A DNA stretch of 64,000 nucleotides from a virus. Under the pieces are notes generated by a model that was given only the letters and a program-made list of their open reading frames with translations, was not told where the DNA came from and did not search any database. The translations under genes were made by a program, and so were the position numbers. Below are positions 7,987-16,593 of this stretch, one piece after another (within the stretch, counting starts at the first letter, position 1; each line of letters starts with the position of its first letter). The stretch lies in IMG/VR virus record IMGVR_UViG_3300021185_002720, positions 1 through 64,000 of that record; one strand, given 5' to 3'.

Positions 7987-8506
7987 ACAACTATCACTAT
8001 TTCCAAACGATGCAGATAATTACTGGGTTAACGATTACGTACCCTTTGTTACTGAAGTAGAGACATTTAACGAAACATTTGGAAAACCAAACAATTATGA
8101 ACCGACTATACCAGAAAAAAAAGAGTGGCAATTCGTCTACGATTTTATCCTTGAAGAACTCGAAGAATATAGAGAAGCTTGCGAAAGGGGCGACATTGTG
8201 GAAGTTTTGGACGCTTTGTGCGACATTGCTTATGTTTCCCTTGGGAACGGTACTATGTTACACGGCCTTAAAGATAAGATATGGCCAGCATATCAAGAGG
8301 TACAAGCTTCTAATATGTCAAAAGCTTGTGAAACTGAAGAAGAAGCCATACAGAGTGTCAGCCAAAGAAGTAAGGAGCAAGGTGAGGCCTGTCATTTTGA
8401 GAAAGTTGCGGAGGGAAGGTATATTGTCTACCGATCCAGAGATATGAAAGTAATGAAATCTATTAATTACTTTAGACCGGACCTTAAACAGTTCTTTAAT
8501 GATTAA
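7979..8506 (+). CDS. MazG/PRA-PH-like nucleotide pyrophosphohydrolase
   Basis: 175 residues. The all-alpha NTP pyrophosphatase signature EE..E (59-63) followed by a D/E-rich second helix (VEVLDALCDIAY, 75-86) is clear. This superfamily cleaves (d)NTPs to monophosphates. In phages it is thought to lower (p)ppGpp or remove unwanted nucleotides; here, next to 7-deazaguanine genes, nucleotide-pool control is a fair inference. The C-terminal 60 residues are extra to the core fold. Confidence 0.78.
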   Translation: MGKQLSLFPNDADNYWVNDYVPFVTEVETFNETFGKPNNYEPTIPEKKEWQFVYDFILEELEEYREACERGDIVEVLDALCDIAYVSLGNGTMLHGLKDKIWPAYQEVQASNMSKACETEEEAIQSVSQRSKEQGEACHFEKVAEGRYIVYRSRDMKVMKSINYFRPDLKQFFND

Positions 8507-8714
8507 TTTAGAAAAACATAAAGTTACTATTGACGGCGAGGACTACTTACCGTATAATATAGTTAAAAAAGCATATTCTGAAATTTATGAATATGATAAG
8601 AATCAAAAGAAACTTGATCATGCATTAGAACTTATTGATAACTCAGTAAGAACTATGTCAACACTTTTAAATACTACAAATATAGATGATAAAGATAGCA
8701 CACGAGAGCCCTAA
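8499..8714 (+). CDS. Small acidic protein, unknown
   Basis: 71 residues, overlapping the stop of the MazG-like gene by 8 bases and the DpdA start by 29. It begins INLEKHKVTIDGEDYLPY and continues as an amphipathic helix (about 28-58). No family recognised. A small partner of a neighbouring enzyme is possible but not shown. Confidence 0.6.
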   Translation: MINLEKHKVTIDGEDYLPYNIVKKAYSEIYEYDKNQKKLDHALELIDNSVRTMSTLLNTTNIDDKDSTREP

Positions 8715-9489
8715 AGGTATTTTTGAAGAAGTACAAAGATTTACAGATTACGATTATGCATTAGTACACTTGTTTGAAGAAGATGAAGAATACTTACGTC
8801 AATTTAAACAAGCAGCGCTAAAAGGTAGAGAAATAATTTTAGATAACTCTATTTTTGAATTAGAAGAGGCTTTCGATGCAGATAAATTTAACAAGTGGGT
8901 TAACGAACTTAAACCTACATGGTATATAGTTCCTGATGCTTTGGAAGATGCTACTAAAACTTGCGATCAAATGGAAGACTGGAATAATAAAGGTCTTGGT
9001 TATAAAGGTAGTGGTAAGATAGGAGTAGTTCAAGGTAAAACTTATGATGAAATAGTAGATTGTTATAACTATATGAATAAATCAGCAGATGTAGACATGA
9101 TTGCTATCTCTTTTGATTATTCGTATTATACACATTCTGTTCCTCATGCTAACAAGTATGTTAGCTGGATGCTAGGACGTGTTAAGCTACTAGGAGACTT
9201 ACTTAGAGACGGTGTAATAAATACTACAAAGCCTCATCACTTACTAGGTTGTAGTTTACCTCAAGAATTTAGTTTCTATAAGCATTCCGATTACGATTGG
9301 ATATATTCACTTGATACTTCAAATCCTGTTGTACACGGTATTAAAGGTATAACATATAGTTCAGATGGACTATGGTCTAAAGAAAGACAGAAGTTACATG
9401 AATTAATAAATTCAGATATTGACGAGCATCAGTTAGGAACTATTAGAAATAATATTCAAAAATTTAAATGGTACACAAATGGGAACTAA
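8686..9489 (+). CDS. dpdA: DpdA-like 7-deazaguanine DNA transglycosylase
   Basis: 267 residues resembling the TGT-like fold of phage DpdA, which swaps a guanine in DNA for a 7-deazaguanine base. Seen: ILDNSIFE (51-58) where TGT has its first catalytic aspartate, PDALED (83-88), GVVQGKT (113-119), AISFDYSY (140-147), LLGCSLPQEF (186-195) and SLDTSNP (208-214), matching the substrate and second aspartate regions. No CxCxxC zinc motif is present, unlike tRNA TGT. Its neighbours are a DpdN-like formyltransferase (11-base overlap), QueF and other Que genes, a context specific for DNA modification. The DpdA subfamily cannot be fixed by eye. Confidence 0.82.
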   Translation: MIKIAHESPKGIFEEVQRFTDYDYALVHLFEEDEEYLRQFKQAALKGREIILDNSIFELEEAFDADKFNKWVNELKPTWYIVPDALEDATKTCDQMEDWNNKGLGYKGSGKIGVVQGKTYDEIVDCYNYMNKSADVDMIAISFDYSYYTHSVPHANKYVSWMLGRVKLLGDLLRDGVINTTKPHHLLGCSLPQEFSFYKHSDYDWIYSLDTSNPVVHGIKGITYSSDGLWSKERQKLHELINSDIDEHQLGTIRNNIQKFKWYTNGN

Positions 9490-10015
9490 AGTATGGATAG
9501 CATTTTTTAGTCAGACAGGTGCTGAAATAGCTGATATAGCAGAATCACTAGGTAGATGGCCAGATAGGATAATTACTAATGATAGACCTGAACATCTTAG
9601 AACTATTGATGAAAGAATAGAAAAGAAAGGTTACTTCACTATGAGTAATAAACCCTCGTTAGATGAATATGAAGATACCTTAGTATACTTTCCAGAAGCA
9701 TTGGTCACTTTACATGGATGGCTTAGAATAATGCCTCCTGAGATTTGTGAAAGATTTAATATAATTAATGGTCACCCAGGCCTTATAACCGAGTATCCAG
9801 AGCTTAAAGGTAAAGATCCTCAAATAAGAGCTTTTGAAGGAAAGTACCCAGTTGTTGGCACAGTATTACATAGAGTAGTAGCAGGTGTAGATGAAGGAAA
9901 AGTAATTTCTGAAGAGAGATTTAATAATTTTAATTTGGAGCTTAATGATTTATTTCGTATCTTAAGAGATAGAGGGTTATATATGTGGTGTAACTTCCTA
10001 AAAACGGTTTTATGA
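9479..10015 (+). CDS. dpdN: DpdN-like formyltransferase
   Basis: 178 residues of the PurN/Fmt formyltransferase fold. Seen: the catalytic triad region N97-G-H99 in INGHPGL, LKGKDPQIRAFEG (109-121), and GTVLHRVVAGVDEG (127-140) with Asp138, matching the Asn-His-Asp triad that uses 10-formyl-tetrahydrofolate. It begins inside the end of dpdA. DpdN is the formyltransferase predicted to act on dPreQ1 in phages with fdPreQ1 DNA, so with QueF nearby the likely product is formylaminomethyl-7-deazaguanine. An unrelated formyl acceptor (sugar amine) is the main alternative, given the phage's glycan genes. Confidence 0.77.
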   Translation: MGTKVWIAFFSQTGAEIADIAESLGRWPDRIITNDRPEHLRTIDERIEKKGYFTMSNKPSLDEYEDTLVYFPEALVTLHGWLRIMPPEICERFNIINGHPGLITEYPELKGKDPQIRAFEGKYPVVGTVLHRVVAGVDEGKVISEERFNNFNLELNDLFRILRDRGLYMWCNFLKTVL

Positions 10016-10533
10016 TAAAAAGAATAGCATTAGTAGGAGCAAGTAGTACAGGTAAGACTACTGTTTATGAACTACTTAAAAATAAATTACCTAAGTATGA
10101 GTTTGTTAATGAATCTACTAGAACAGTAGGTAGTTACGGATTTCCTATTAATGAAGAAGGAACCGATGCTACTCAATTAGCTATTAGTAGTTTTCATTTG
10201 GAAGCTTTACTTCAACCTTATAACTTAGTATTAGATAGATGTTATATGGATGTTTTAGTTTACTCTAGATTTATGAAAGGAGTAACTACATATACGAACG
10301 ATTATATAGAAGATACTTGGAATAGAATAAAGAGCGAATATACTCATTATGTTTACTTCCCTATTGAATTCGATTCAGTAGACGATGGAGTTAGAAGTGT
10401 AGATGAACAATGGAGAAAGGAAATAGATAGTGAGTTTAAAGCTGTTCTTGAAGGTGTACGTCAACCTTATTTGACGATAACTGGTTCCCCTATGCAAAGG
10501 GTAGAACAAATTTTAGATTTTATAAATGTTTAG
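10012..10533 (+). CDS. P-loop kinase, NadR/AAA_28-like
   Basis: 173 residues. Walker A GASSTGKTT (9-17), then NESTR (36-40) and LDRCYMDVLVYSRF (about 75-88), as in the NadR-type nicotinamide riboside kinase/AAA_28 family of small phosphotransferases. It could phosphorylate nicotinamide riboside or another nucleoside. The ATG overlaps dpdN (ATGA), so it might instead be tied to deazapurine nucleotide handling. Substrate unknown. Confidence 0.7.
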   Translation: MIKRIALVGASSTGKTTVYELLKNKLPKYEFVNESTRTVGSYGFPINEEGTDATQLAISSFHLEALLQPYNLVLDRCYMDVLVYSRFMKGVTTYTNDYIEDTWNRIKSEYTHYVYFPIEFDSVDDGVRSVDEQWRKEIDSEFKAVLEGVRQPYLTITGSPMQRVEQILDFINV

Positions 10534-10897
10534 ATACGGAGCAAAATTATTAAGAGTAGTTGATGGTGACACAGCAGATGTTATGATCGACTTAGGATTC
10601 AGTACTTGGGTTAAAGCAAGGCTTAGATTCAAAGGTGTAGATACCTGGGAAAAGAGAACTAGAAATTTAGAAGAAAAAGCTAAAGGTATATTAGCTTCTG
10701 AATTTACAAAAAAACACTTAGAGCTAAATGATGGTAAGTTTATCATTCAGTCCTACGGTAAAGGTAAGTATGGAAGAGTACTTGCAGAGATTTTTATTGA
10801 TCTCGATGGAGAAGAAACCTCTTTAAATAAACTATTAGTAGAAAACGGTCACGCTTATGTTTACGAAGGTGGCAAAAAACAATTATTTAAAGGATAA
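10526..10897 (+). CDS. Staphylococcal-nuclease-like (thermonuclease) protein
   Basis: 123 residues, a compact SNase domain with no signal peptide. Seen: VVDGDTADV (11-19), ARLRFKGVDTWEK (31-43) carrying the catalytic Arg34 and Glu42 equivalents, and GKYGRVLAE (80-88) with Arg84. Calcium-dependent cleavage of DNA or RNA is the family activity. Without a leader it would act in the cytoplasm, possibly on host DNA lacking the 7-deazaguanine mark. It overlaps the upstream kinase by 8 bases and is followed four bases later by queF. Confidence 0.88.
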   Translation: MFRYGAKLLRVVDGDTADVMIDLGFSTWVKARLRFKGVDTWEKRTRNLEEKAKGILASEFTKKHLELNDGKFIIQSYGKGKYGRVLAEIFIDLDGEETSLNKLLVENGHAYVYEGGKKQLFKG

Positions 10898-10901
10898 AAA
10901 T

Positions 10902-11813
10902 ATGGCAGAAGTTAAAAATTATCAAGAAGTAGTAGACATTGCGTCTAAACACTTAGGAAAAGTAGGCGGTGATGGGTATAAAGATACCTACGCACCAGAG
11001 TTATTAGTTAAAGTACCTCGTTATTTGAATAGAGAAGGATACGGATTAACTGATAAAGATTTTGTAGGAGTAGATACTTGGAACTGTTACGAAGTATCAG
11101 CTATTACTAAAAAAGGATTACCTGTAGCAGGTATGTTAAAAATTGTATGTCCTTCAGATTCTGAATATCACGTAGAATCTAAGTCTATTAAGTTGTACCT
11201 AAATTCTTTTAATATGACTAGATTAGGAGAAACTTCTGTAGATTGTATTTTAGAGATTGAAGAAAGAGTAAAAACTGATTTAGATAAGTTACTTGAAACT
11301 AATACTACTGTAAGCTTTTACACTGATTTAGACGACGGTAAAGAATTATCTTTTGAAGGATATGAAGATTTAGGAGATATAGTAGATTTAGATCAAATAG
11401 ATTTTACAGCTTTTCAGTCTGATGCTTCTCAATTACTTATAGAAGATACCTCAGAAACCCCTAAAGAAGTAAAATTAAGATCTAACTTATTAAGATCTAA
11501 CTGTAGAGTAACTAATCAACCAGATTGGGGTGATGTATTTATTAGAATGAACGGTAAAAATTTACCTGCAGTAGATTCGGTAGCAAAATATATCGTATCT
11601 CATAGAACCGTTAGTCACTTTCATGAAGAGATTTGCGAAATGGTATTTAAGCATTTAATGGATGCATATCAACCTGATGATTTAATGGTATCATGCTTAT
11701 ATACTAGAAGAGGAGGATTAGATATAAATCCTATTAGAGCAACTCACTCAAGGTTCATTCCTGACTTCTTTACTGATACAGATTATAGAATTCAAAAAAC
11801 ATTAAGACAGTAA
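10902..11813 (+). CDS. queF: QueF, NADPH-dependent preQ0 reductase (bimodular type)
   Basis: 303 residues from the ATG at 10902; an ATG 45 bases upstream would run back into the nuclease gene and adds no conserved residues. QueF reduces the nitrile of preQ0 to the aminomethyl group of preQ1 using NADPH. Seen: ESKSIKLYLNSFN (92-104), catalytic Cys201 and Asp208 in SNCRVTNQPDWG, HFHEE (239-243), and TRRGGLDINPIRA (268-280). Size and motif spacing match the long E. coli-type enzyme rather than the short Bacillus type. Its presence indicates that the phage makes preQ1, the expected substrate for formylation by the DpdN-like enzyme. The next gene overlaps by one base. Confidence 0.95.
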   Translation: MAEVKNYQEVVDIASKHLGKVGGDGYKDTYAPELLVKVPRYLNREGYGLTDKDFVGVDTWNCYEVSAITKKGLPVAGMLKIVCPSDSEYHVESKSIKLYLNSFNMTRLGETSVDCILEIEERVKTDLDKLLETNTTVSFYTDLDDGKELSFEGYEDLGDIVDLDQIDFTAFQSDASQLLIEDTSETPKEVKLRSNLLRSNCRVTNQPDWGDVFIRMNGKNLPAVDSVAKYIVSHRTVSHFHEEICEMVFKHLMDAYQPDDLMVSCLYTRRGGLDINPIRATHSRFIPDFFTDTDYRIQKTLRQ

Positions 11814-12073
11814 TGGCTGAAATTATAATTGAAGAAGAAAAAGAGTTAATTGCTAAAAGAAAAGCACCCGGTGATAATTGGATTCTGGAAAGAGATCAAT
11901 CTACCGTTGTAGAGGGATTGGTTATGGCATTAACTATGTACATGAGAGCAACTAAATTCAAAGGTGAATACAGATTAGCTCCTTTAGACGGTAAACTTTA
12001 TGCTATTAAAAAACATGAAATTGAAATCGAAGAAGAAGAACCAATGAAATTTGACCTGTACGGGGAATACTAA
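11813..12073 (+). CDS. Small acidic protein, unknown
   Basis: 86 residues, starting in a TAATG overlap with queF and sharing its last base with the J-domain gene. Glu-rich ends (EEEKE, EIEIEEEEP) flank a more hydrophobic centre (VVEGLVMALTMYM). No family recognised. Confidence 0.6.
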   Translation: MAEIIIEEEKELIAKRKAPGDNWILERDQSTVVEGLVMALTMYMRATKFKGEYRLAPLDGKLYAIKKHEIEIEEEEPMKFDLYGEY

Positions 12074-12651
12074 TGTCCAGACTGTTAAAGAAGTACTCAC
12101 TTAAATACCAATACTTACAACTTGAATTAGAAGATACTCAAGAAGAGTATGATTTACAAGAAGTAGAGTGGAAAGAGATATTTGGAAAGTACTTTAATAA
12201 CATTAAAACTGAAATGTGGGTTAATCAAGAAACTGGAGAGATGCGAGATAAACCTCCCGGTGAAGAAGAAAAAAAGAAGTCGAAAGAGAAAGCATCTAAA
12301 GTAAAGAAACTGTATCGTTCGGCTTCTAAAATAGCCCATCCAGACAGAGGAGGAAGTGAAGAGGAATTTAACAACTTAAAAAACTGTTATGAAAGTAACG
12401 ACTTATTAGGGCTCATATCCTATGCTTCTGAAAAAGATATTCCTTTTGAAGTTGAGGAAGAAGATAGAGAGTTATTAGAATTAAGTTGTAAATCTGTACA
12501 AGGAAATATTCGTAAACTTCGTACATCATTAATTTGGAATTTTTTTAACGGTGATACCCAAATGAAAACTAGGGTTATTGCTCAATTAGAATTAGAGCAT
12601 AAAATTAAGATAGACTCTGCAGAGATACTCAAGGAACTTTCTAACAAATAA
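12073..12651 (+). CDS. J-domain (DnaJ-like) protein
   Basis: 192 residues. A J-domain core is visible at about 76-115: a basic helix II, the invariant HPD (89-91 in KIAHPDRGG) and a following helix with FNNLKNCYES. J-domain proteins recruit and stimulate Hsp70. No glycine-rich or zinc-finger region follows, so this is a class III type that would bring host DnaK to a phage target. The N-terminal 70 residues are charged and helical. It is one of four phage-encoded chaperone-related genes within 6 kb (Hsp20, GroES, GroEL). Confidence 0.72.
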   Translation: MSRLLKKYSLKYQYLQLELEDTQEEYDLQEVEWKEIFGKYFNNIKTEMWVNQETGEMRDKPPGEEEKKKSKEKASKVKKLYRSASKIAHPDRGGSEEEFNNLKNCYESNDLLGLISYASEKDIPFEVEEEDRELLELSCKSVQGNIRKLRTSLIWNFFNGDTQMKTRVIAQLELEHKIKIDSAEILKELSNK

Positions 12652-12683
12652 GTTGCTTCCCTGCATATTTTTTCTTATATTTA
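12652..12683 (+). promoter_or_regulatory. Class A promoter with CTTCCCTGCAT spacer block
   Basis: TTG (12653-12655), 20-base spacer, TATATTTA (12676-12683). The spacer begins CTTCCCTGCAT, a block almost repeated in the promoters at 53804 and 62953. TATAAATA follows the -7 element, and the leader ends AAATAAAGGTT directly before the ATG at 12712. Confidence 0.78.
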
Positions 12684-12711
12684 GTTATAAATAATTAGTA
12701 AAATAAAGGTT

Positions 12712-13188
12712 ATGGCGTATTACAATAATTACGAAGACGAGCGAAGACAGAAAGCTTGGTTGGTCGATTTCATTCTAAAGATTACCAATAGAGAAAATGA
12801 CGAAATACTTTCTAAAGTACTTTGGGATGTAGAAGTAGGAACATTAGCTGAAATGTTCTTTAAAAGAAAGTATAATTTACTTTCCAGCCTTACAGGTGAT
12901 TATGAAGATTTTGCAAATGGTGATGATTCTAAAACGGGTACTGATCAAGATTATCAGGAGACCCATAATATGTTCCCATCTTCATATAGAATATTTTTTA
13001 GAAAATGTGGGAAAAAACACGGTGATATCAGAGGATTAGCTTTTAATAGAAGAGCAAACAGAATTGATGAATTTCATGTACCAAAAGGTTGTTTTCCTGA
13101 TAATATTTCCATATCTTATAAGAAAGGAAGTAATGAAGTGTTTGGTAAATATAAAGATAATTTAGTAAGAAGTTATATATGGGAATAG
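12712..13188 (+). CDS. Hypothetical protein upstream of DNA polymerase
   Basis: 158 residues, first gene after a strong class A promoter, overlapping the polymerase gene by 10 bases. It opens MAYYNNYEDERRQKAW and is rich in Lys, Arg, Asp and aromatic residues throughout. Soluble, no motif recognised. Position suggests a replication-linked role, but nothing in the sequence proves it. Confidence 0.65.
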   Translation: MAYYNNYEDERRQKAWLVDFILKITNRENDEILSKVLWDVEVGTLAEMFFKRKYNLLSSLTGDYEDFANGDDSKTGTDQDYQETHNMFPSSYRIFFRKCGKKHGDIRGLAFNRRANRIDEFHVPKGCFPDNISISYKKGSNEVFGKYKDNLVRSYIWE

Positions 13189-15566
13189 AAAAAAAGTATT
13201 ATACAGTCCAAGACTCAGAGACTTTAAAGTTAATGTTTCAACACATACAAGAGTCAGAAGTGATAGCAGTCGATACTGAAACGACTGGACTTAATCCTAG
13301 GAAAGATAAAATTATTGGATGGTCTATATCCGGTGATGAAGGTATAGGTTTTTACCTACCTACTTTAGTATTTGATTATGAGAAAGATGAGTTAGTTCTT
13401 CAAACTATTGATGATACTTCTACAGAGCTTTTATCAAGAAACCTACTTAAAGGGTTACTAGGAAAAAAACTTGTATTCCATAACGCTTCGTTTGACGTTC
13501 AGTTTATTAAAAATTACTTCGGTGTAGACTTACTTCCTGACGTATGGGTTGATACTGGACTACTTGTTCATACTGTTTATGAAGAAGGTGCTTTTGGTTT
13601 CGGTAATCCTTTTGGACTAAAGTCCATAGCGATAATGAACCAAAAGGCTCTAGGGCTTGATGTAGAAAAAGCTGCTAATGAAGAACAAGTTGAACTAAAA
13701 GAAAGTATTAAAAAGAATGGAGGATCCGTCACTAAAGAAAGCTTTCAGATCTATAAAGCTGATCTGGATATTCTTAGTAAGTATGCTTCTGCTGATACCG
13801 ACCTTACTCTACGTATATGTAATTTATACTTGGGAAAACTTAAAGAGGAAGGATTAGAGAAGTTTTTCTTTGAAGATGAGGTTATGCCTATCTACAGAGA
13901 AGTAACTGTGCCTATGGAAGCACAGGGAGTAGATTTAGATGTAGAGTTAATTGAAAGGATACATACTGAAATTACTGAAGATCAAGCTAAAAATAAAGAG
14001 ATAGTAATGAAATCTTTACTTGACGTACCTGAGGTTAAAGCCTGGGTAGTAGATACTGCTACAGATGCTTATCCTCCGTCTCATAAAGGTAACTTTGCTC
14101 AACGACTAGTACAGCGTTATTCTCTTCCTTTACCTAAATCTGATAAAACTGGTAAGTACTCTCTTACTCAGAAGAATATAGAAGAGTTAGAGGATTCTAA
14201 GATTAAGGAATTCTTACTTACAGGTGATTTAGAGTTAATAAACGAAGTAGAGAGAGCTAGGATATCTATGTCGCTATGGAAAGAGTCTAATGACGGTGAA
14301 TACCTTAATATACAGTCTAAGAAACACTTAGGTGAGATTGTATTTAAGTACATGGGAATTAAACCTAAAGTATCAGGAGCTAATACTAAATCTGGTAGAG
14401 ATAAATTTGATATGTCTATGGTAGAAGAGCTAGCAAAGACGTACCCTTGGGCTGAGAACTTACGTATATATAATAAGTTACTTAAGATAAAATCTACTTA
14501 CGTAGACAGGTTTAGAGACCGTCAGGAAGACGGTAGATACTATTTCTACTTCAAGCAAAATGGTACTGTATCTGGTCGATACGGTTCTGATGCTCAACAG
14601 TTACCGAAGCCCCTAGAAGAAGGAGAAGATGCTCCTGTAATCATGAAGTATGTGAATATAGTTAGAGAGTTCTTAGTTGCCGGACCTGGTAGAAAGGTTA
14701 TTGATGCGGATTACGAATCTCTAGAACCTCACTGCTTTGCTAGCGTTACAGGAGATAAAGCTCTTCAAGAGATCTTTAATAAAGGATGGGACTTCTATTC
14801 TACTGTAGCTATAAAAACTGAGAAGCTAAACGAGCAAAGAGATAGATTCCCTAACGGAGTCTCAGCTGATAAAAAAGCTGATAACTACCTTAAGAAGTTA
14901 GAACCTGTTGCTCGTAATAAAGCTAAAGCTTACTCATTAGGTATTGCATACGGTATGGAAGCATATGCTCTTAAAATGACTTTAGATGTAGATCAAAAGA
15001 CTGCTGAAGGACTTATTAAAGGTTACTTAGATGGTTTTCCTGAACTAGCAGCATGGAGAGAAAGATCAAGAGAAATGGTTAAGGCTTACGGTAAGATAGA
15101 AAACTATGTAGGACGTGTACGTCACTTACCTAAAGTTAAACGTATATATGAGCAGGTTGGAGATCGTATGATGGATTGGAGATATAGAAAGCAACTAGAA
15201 ACTCAGATACCTACTAAAACTAATCCAAAGACTGGTAAAATAATATCTCCTAGAGATCAAGTAACTCAAGCGTATAGAGATTATCGTAACGGACTTAATA
15301 ACTGTCTTAACTTTCAATTGCAGTCATTAGCAGCTGCAGTAGTGAATAGAGCAGCTCTTGTTATTAACCGTAAAGCTAAAGAGTTAGGTATCGATGCTAT
15401 ATGCCAGGCACAGGTTCATGATCAATTGATAATTAACGTAGCTGAAAAAGATGCTGAAAGATTTGCTCCTTACGTTCAAGAGATAATGGAGAATACAACT
15501 AAACTACCTGGAGTAACTTTGAAAGCTCCACCAGAGATTGCTAATAATTGGTCAGAAGGACATTAA
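13179..15566 (+). CDS. Family A DNA polymerase with 3'-5' exonuclease
   Basis: 795 residues. The N-terminal DEDDy exonuclease has VDTETTG (about 31-37), FHNASFDVQF (about 100-109) and YASADTDLTL (about 204-213). The polymerase domain has motif A DADYESLE (about 507-514), motif B RNKAKAYSLGIAYG (about 577-590) and motif C QVHDQL (about 745-750). Deviations from the usual DYSQIELR and VHDE are present, but the catalytic aspartates and motif B Arg/Lys/Tyr are kept. This is the only DNA polymerase seen in the window and probably replicates the phage genome. No 5'-3' exonuclease domain. The stop overlaps the next ATG (TAATG). Confidence 0.94.
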   Translation: MGIEKKYYTVQDSETLKLMFQHIQESEVIAVDTETTGLNPRKDKIIGWSISGDEGIGFYLPTLVFDYEKDELVLQTIDDTSTELLSRNLLKGLLGKKLVFHNASFDVQFIKNYFGVDLLPDVWVDTGLLVHTVYEEGAFGFGNPFGLKSIAIMNQKALGLDVEKAANEEQVELKESIKKNGGSVTKESFQIYKADLDILSKYASADTDLTLRICNLYLGKLKEEGLEKFFFEDEVMPIYREVTVPMEAQGVDLDVELIERIHTEITEDQAKNKEIVMKSLLDVPEVKAWVVDTATDAYPPSHKGNFAQRLVQRYSLPLPKSDKTGKYSLTQKNIEELEDSKIKEFLLTGDLELINEVERARISMSLWKESNDGEYLNIQSKKHLGEIVFKYMGIKPKVSGANTKSGRDKFDMSMVEELAKTYPWAENLRIYNKLLKIKSTYVDRFRDRQEDGRYYFYFKQNGTVSGRYGSDAQQLPKPLEEGEDAPVIMKYVNIVREFLVAGPGRKVIDADYESLEPHCFASVTGDKALQEIFNKGWDFYSTVAIKTEKLNEQRDRFPNGVSADKKADNYLKKLEPVARNKAKAYSLGIAYGMEAYALKMTLDVDQKTAEGLIKGYLDGFPELAAWRERSREMVKAYGKIENYVGRVRHLPKVKRIYEQVGDRMMDWRYRKQLETQIPTKTNPKTGKIISPRDQVTQAYRDYRNGLNNCLNFQLQSLAAAVVNRAALVINRKAKELGIDAICQAQVHDQLIINVAEKDAERFAPYVQEIMENTTKLPGVTLKAPPEIANNWSEGH

Positions 15567-16096
15567 TGGAAGGTATACTTATTATATCAGGTCCTAGAAC
15601 TGGCAGTACTTATCTCGGTAACGAATTAAGTAAAAATTATGACTTTAAGTTCATTAGTGAACCAAGAGAGATAAAACATTTAAAGAAGGCTAAATGTATT
15701 AAATTAATACCTTTCAAAACTGTTGATTATACGTTAGATGATATAGTAGATTTTAGTAAGCGGTTTAGTAATATTATTTTACTACAACGTAAAGATAAAA
15801 TTGCTCAAGCAGAATCTTGGCAAGCGCTACACGGAATGAAATACCTAAAACAAGGAGATCATTTGAAATGGCAAGCAGGAACTATAGAACCTAAATACCC
15901 TTTAGAGTTTTATGTTGATAAAGTAAAGTACTTAGATGAGAAAATAGAATGGTTATCGGAAAAACTAAATATTCCAATCTCATTTTATGAGGATATATTC
16001 TATAAAGGTAAAGTACCTTACGATTTAATTTTTAAACCAGATCTAAGTAAGAGACTTAGACAAGAACAGAAAAAGAAAAAACAACGATATTTATAA
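15566..16096 (+). CDS. Sulfotransferase-like protein (second copy)
   Basis: 176 residues using the ATG that overlaps the polymerase stop (TAATG); a frame start 18 bases upstream is less likely. Seen: SGPRTGSTYLGNEL near the N-terminus (phosphosulfate loop) and LLQRKDKIAQAESW near 72-85 (3'-phosphate region). Same architecture as the proteins at 664 and 47488, but clearly diverged. Acceptor unknown. The end overlaps a TATTTATA element. Confidence 0.68.
   Translation: MEGILIISGPRTGSTYLGNELSKNYDFKFISEPREIKHLKKAKCIKLIPFKTVDYTLDDIVDFSKRFSNIILLQRKDKIAQAESWQALHGMKYLKQGDHLKWQAGTIEPKYPLEFYVDKVKYLDEKIEWLSEKLNIPISFYEDIFYKGKVPYDLIFKPDLSKRLRQEQKKKKQRYL
16088..16096 (+). promoter_or_regulatory. TATTTATAA element
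   Basis: Copy of the repeated late-type motif, overlapping the stop codon of the sulfotransferase gene and 75 bases before the Hsp20 ATG. The stretch between holds no supported gene. Confidence 0.4.
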
Positions 16097-16171
16097 TAAA
16101 TGAGAAACAGCCCAGAGCGTTTTAATTTTTTTTTAACCCGACGATCTTAGGACGTCACAAATTTAAATGAT

Positions 16172-16591
16172 ATGAGTACATTAAGAAATGTAATATATGA
16201 ACGTAATCCGTTCGACATCTTAGTCAGGAACTTCCTGCAAACAGCTAACAGGTACCAACCCTTAGCAGAATCCAAATTACCTCACCCAGTAGATATTTAC
16301 GAAAGAGACAACGGTCTAGGCCTCGATATAGCTTGTACCGGAATTTCTAAAGAAGATATCCAAATCCTCGTTGAGGGTAATATAATCAGAGTAAATTACG
16401 ATAAACCAAAAGAAGAAGACTTAGGCGAATATATCCATAGGGGTATTGCTAAAAGATCATTCAACTTAGGTTGGAAAATAGATAGTAAGTTTGATTTAGG
16501 CAAAGCTTCGGCTGAGTTTATAAACGGACTATTGCAAGTTACTATACCTTTTGCTAAAGGTTCAGAGCCAAAAACTTTGAAAATTAGCTAA
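16172..16591 (+). CDS. Small heat-shock protein (Hsp20/alpha-crystallin)
   Basis: 139 residues. Alpha-crystallin domain from about residue 44 (PVDIYERDNGLGLDIACTG) through the hallmark near the C-terminus (INGLLQVTIPF, about 118-128), then a short tail with LKIS. sHSPs hold unfolding proteins in oligomers without ATP. A rho-independent terminator follows immediately, separating it from the GroES/GroEL operon. Small heat-shock proteins are common in marine T4-like phages, where a role in virion assembly is suspected. Confidence 0.9.
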   Translation: MSTLRNVIYERNPFDILVRNFLQTANRYQPLAESKLPHPVDIYERDNGLGLDIACTGISKEDIQILVEGNIIRVNYDKPKEEDLGEYIHRGIAKRSFNLGWKIDSKFDLGKASAEFINGLLQVTIPFAKGSEPKTLKIS

Positions 16592-16593
16592 AT

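Noticed and set aside
8079-8447. 122-codon + strand frame inside the MazG-like gene
   Set aside because: Out of frame with a gene that carries a clear catalytic motif; the product is Lys-rich with no pattern.
16100-16150. 16-codon frame before hsp20
   Set aside because: Only a short Phe-rich peptide; no support beyond a start and stop.
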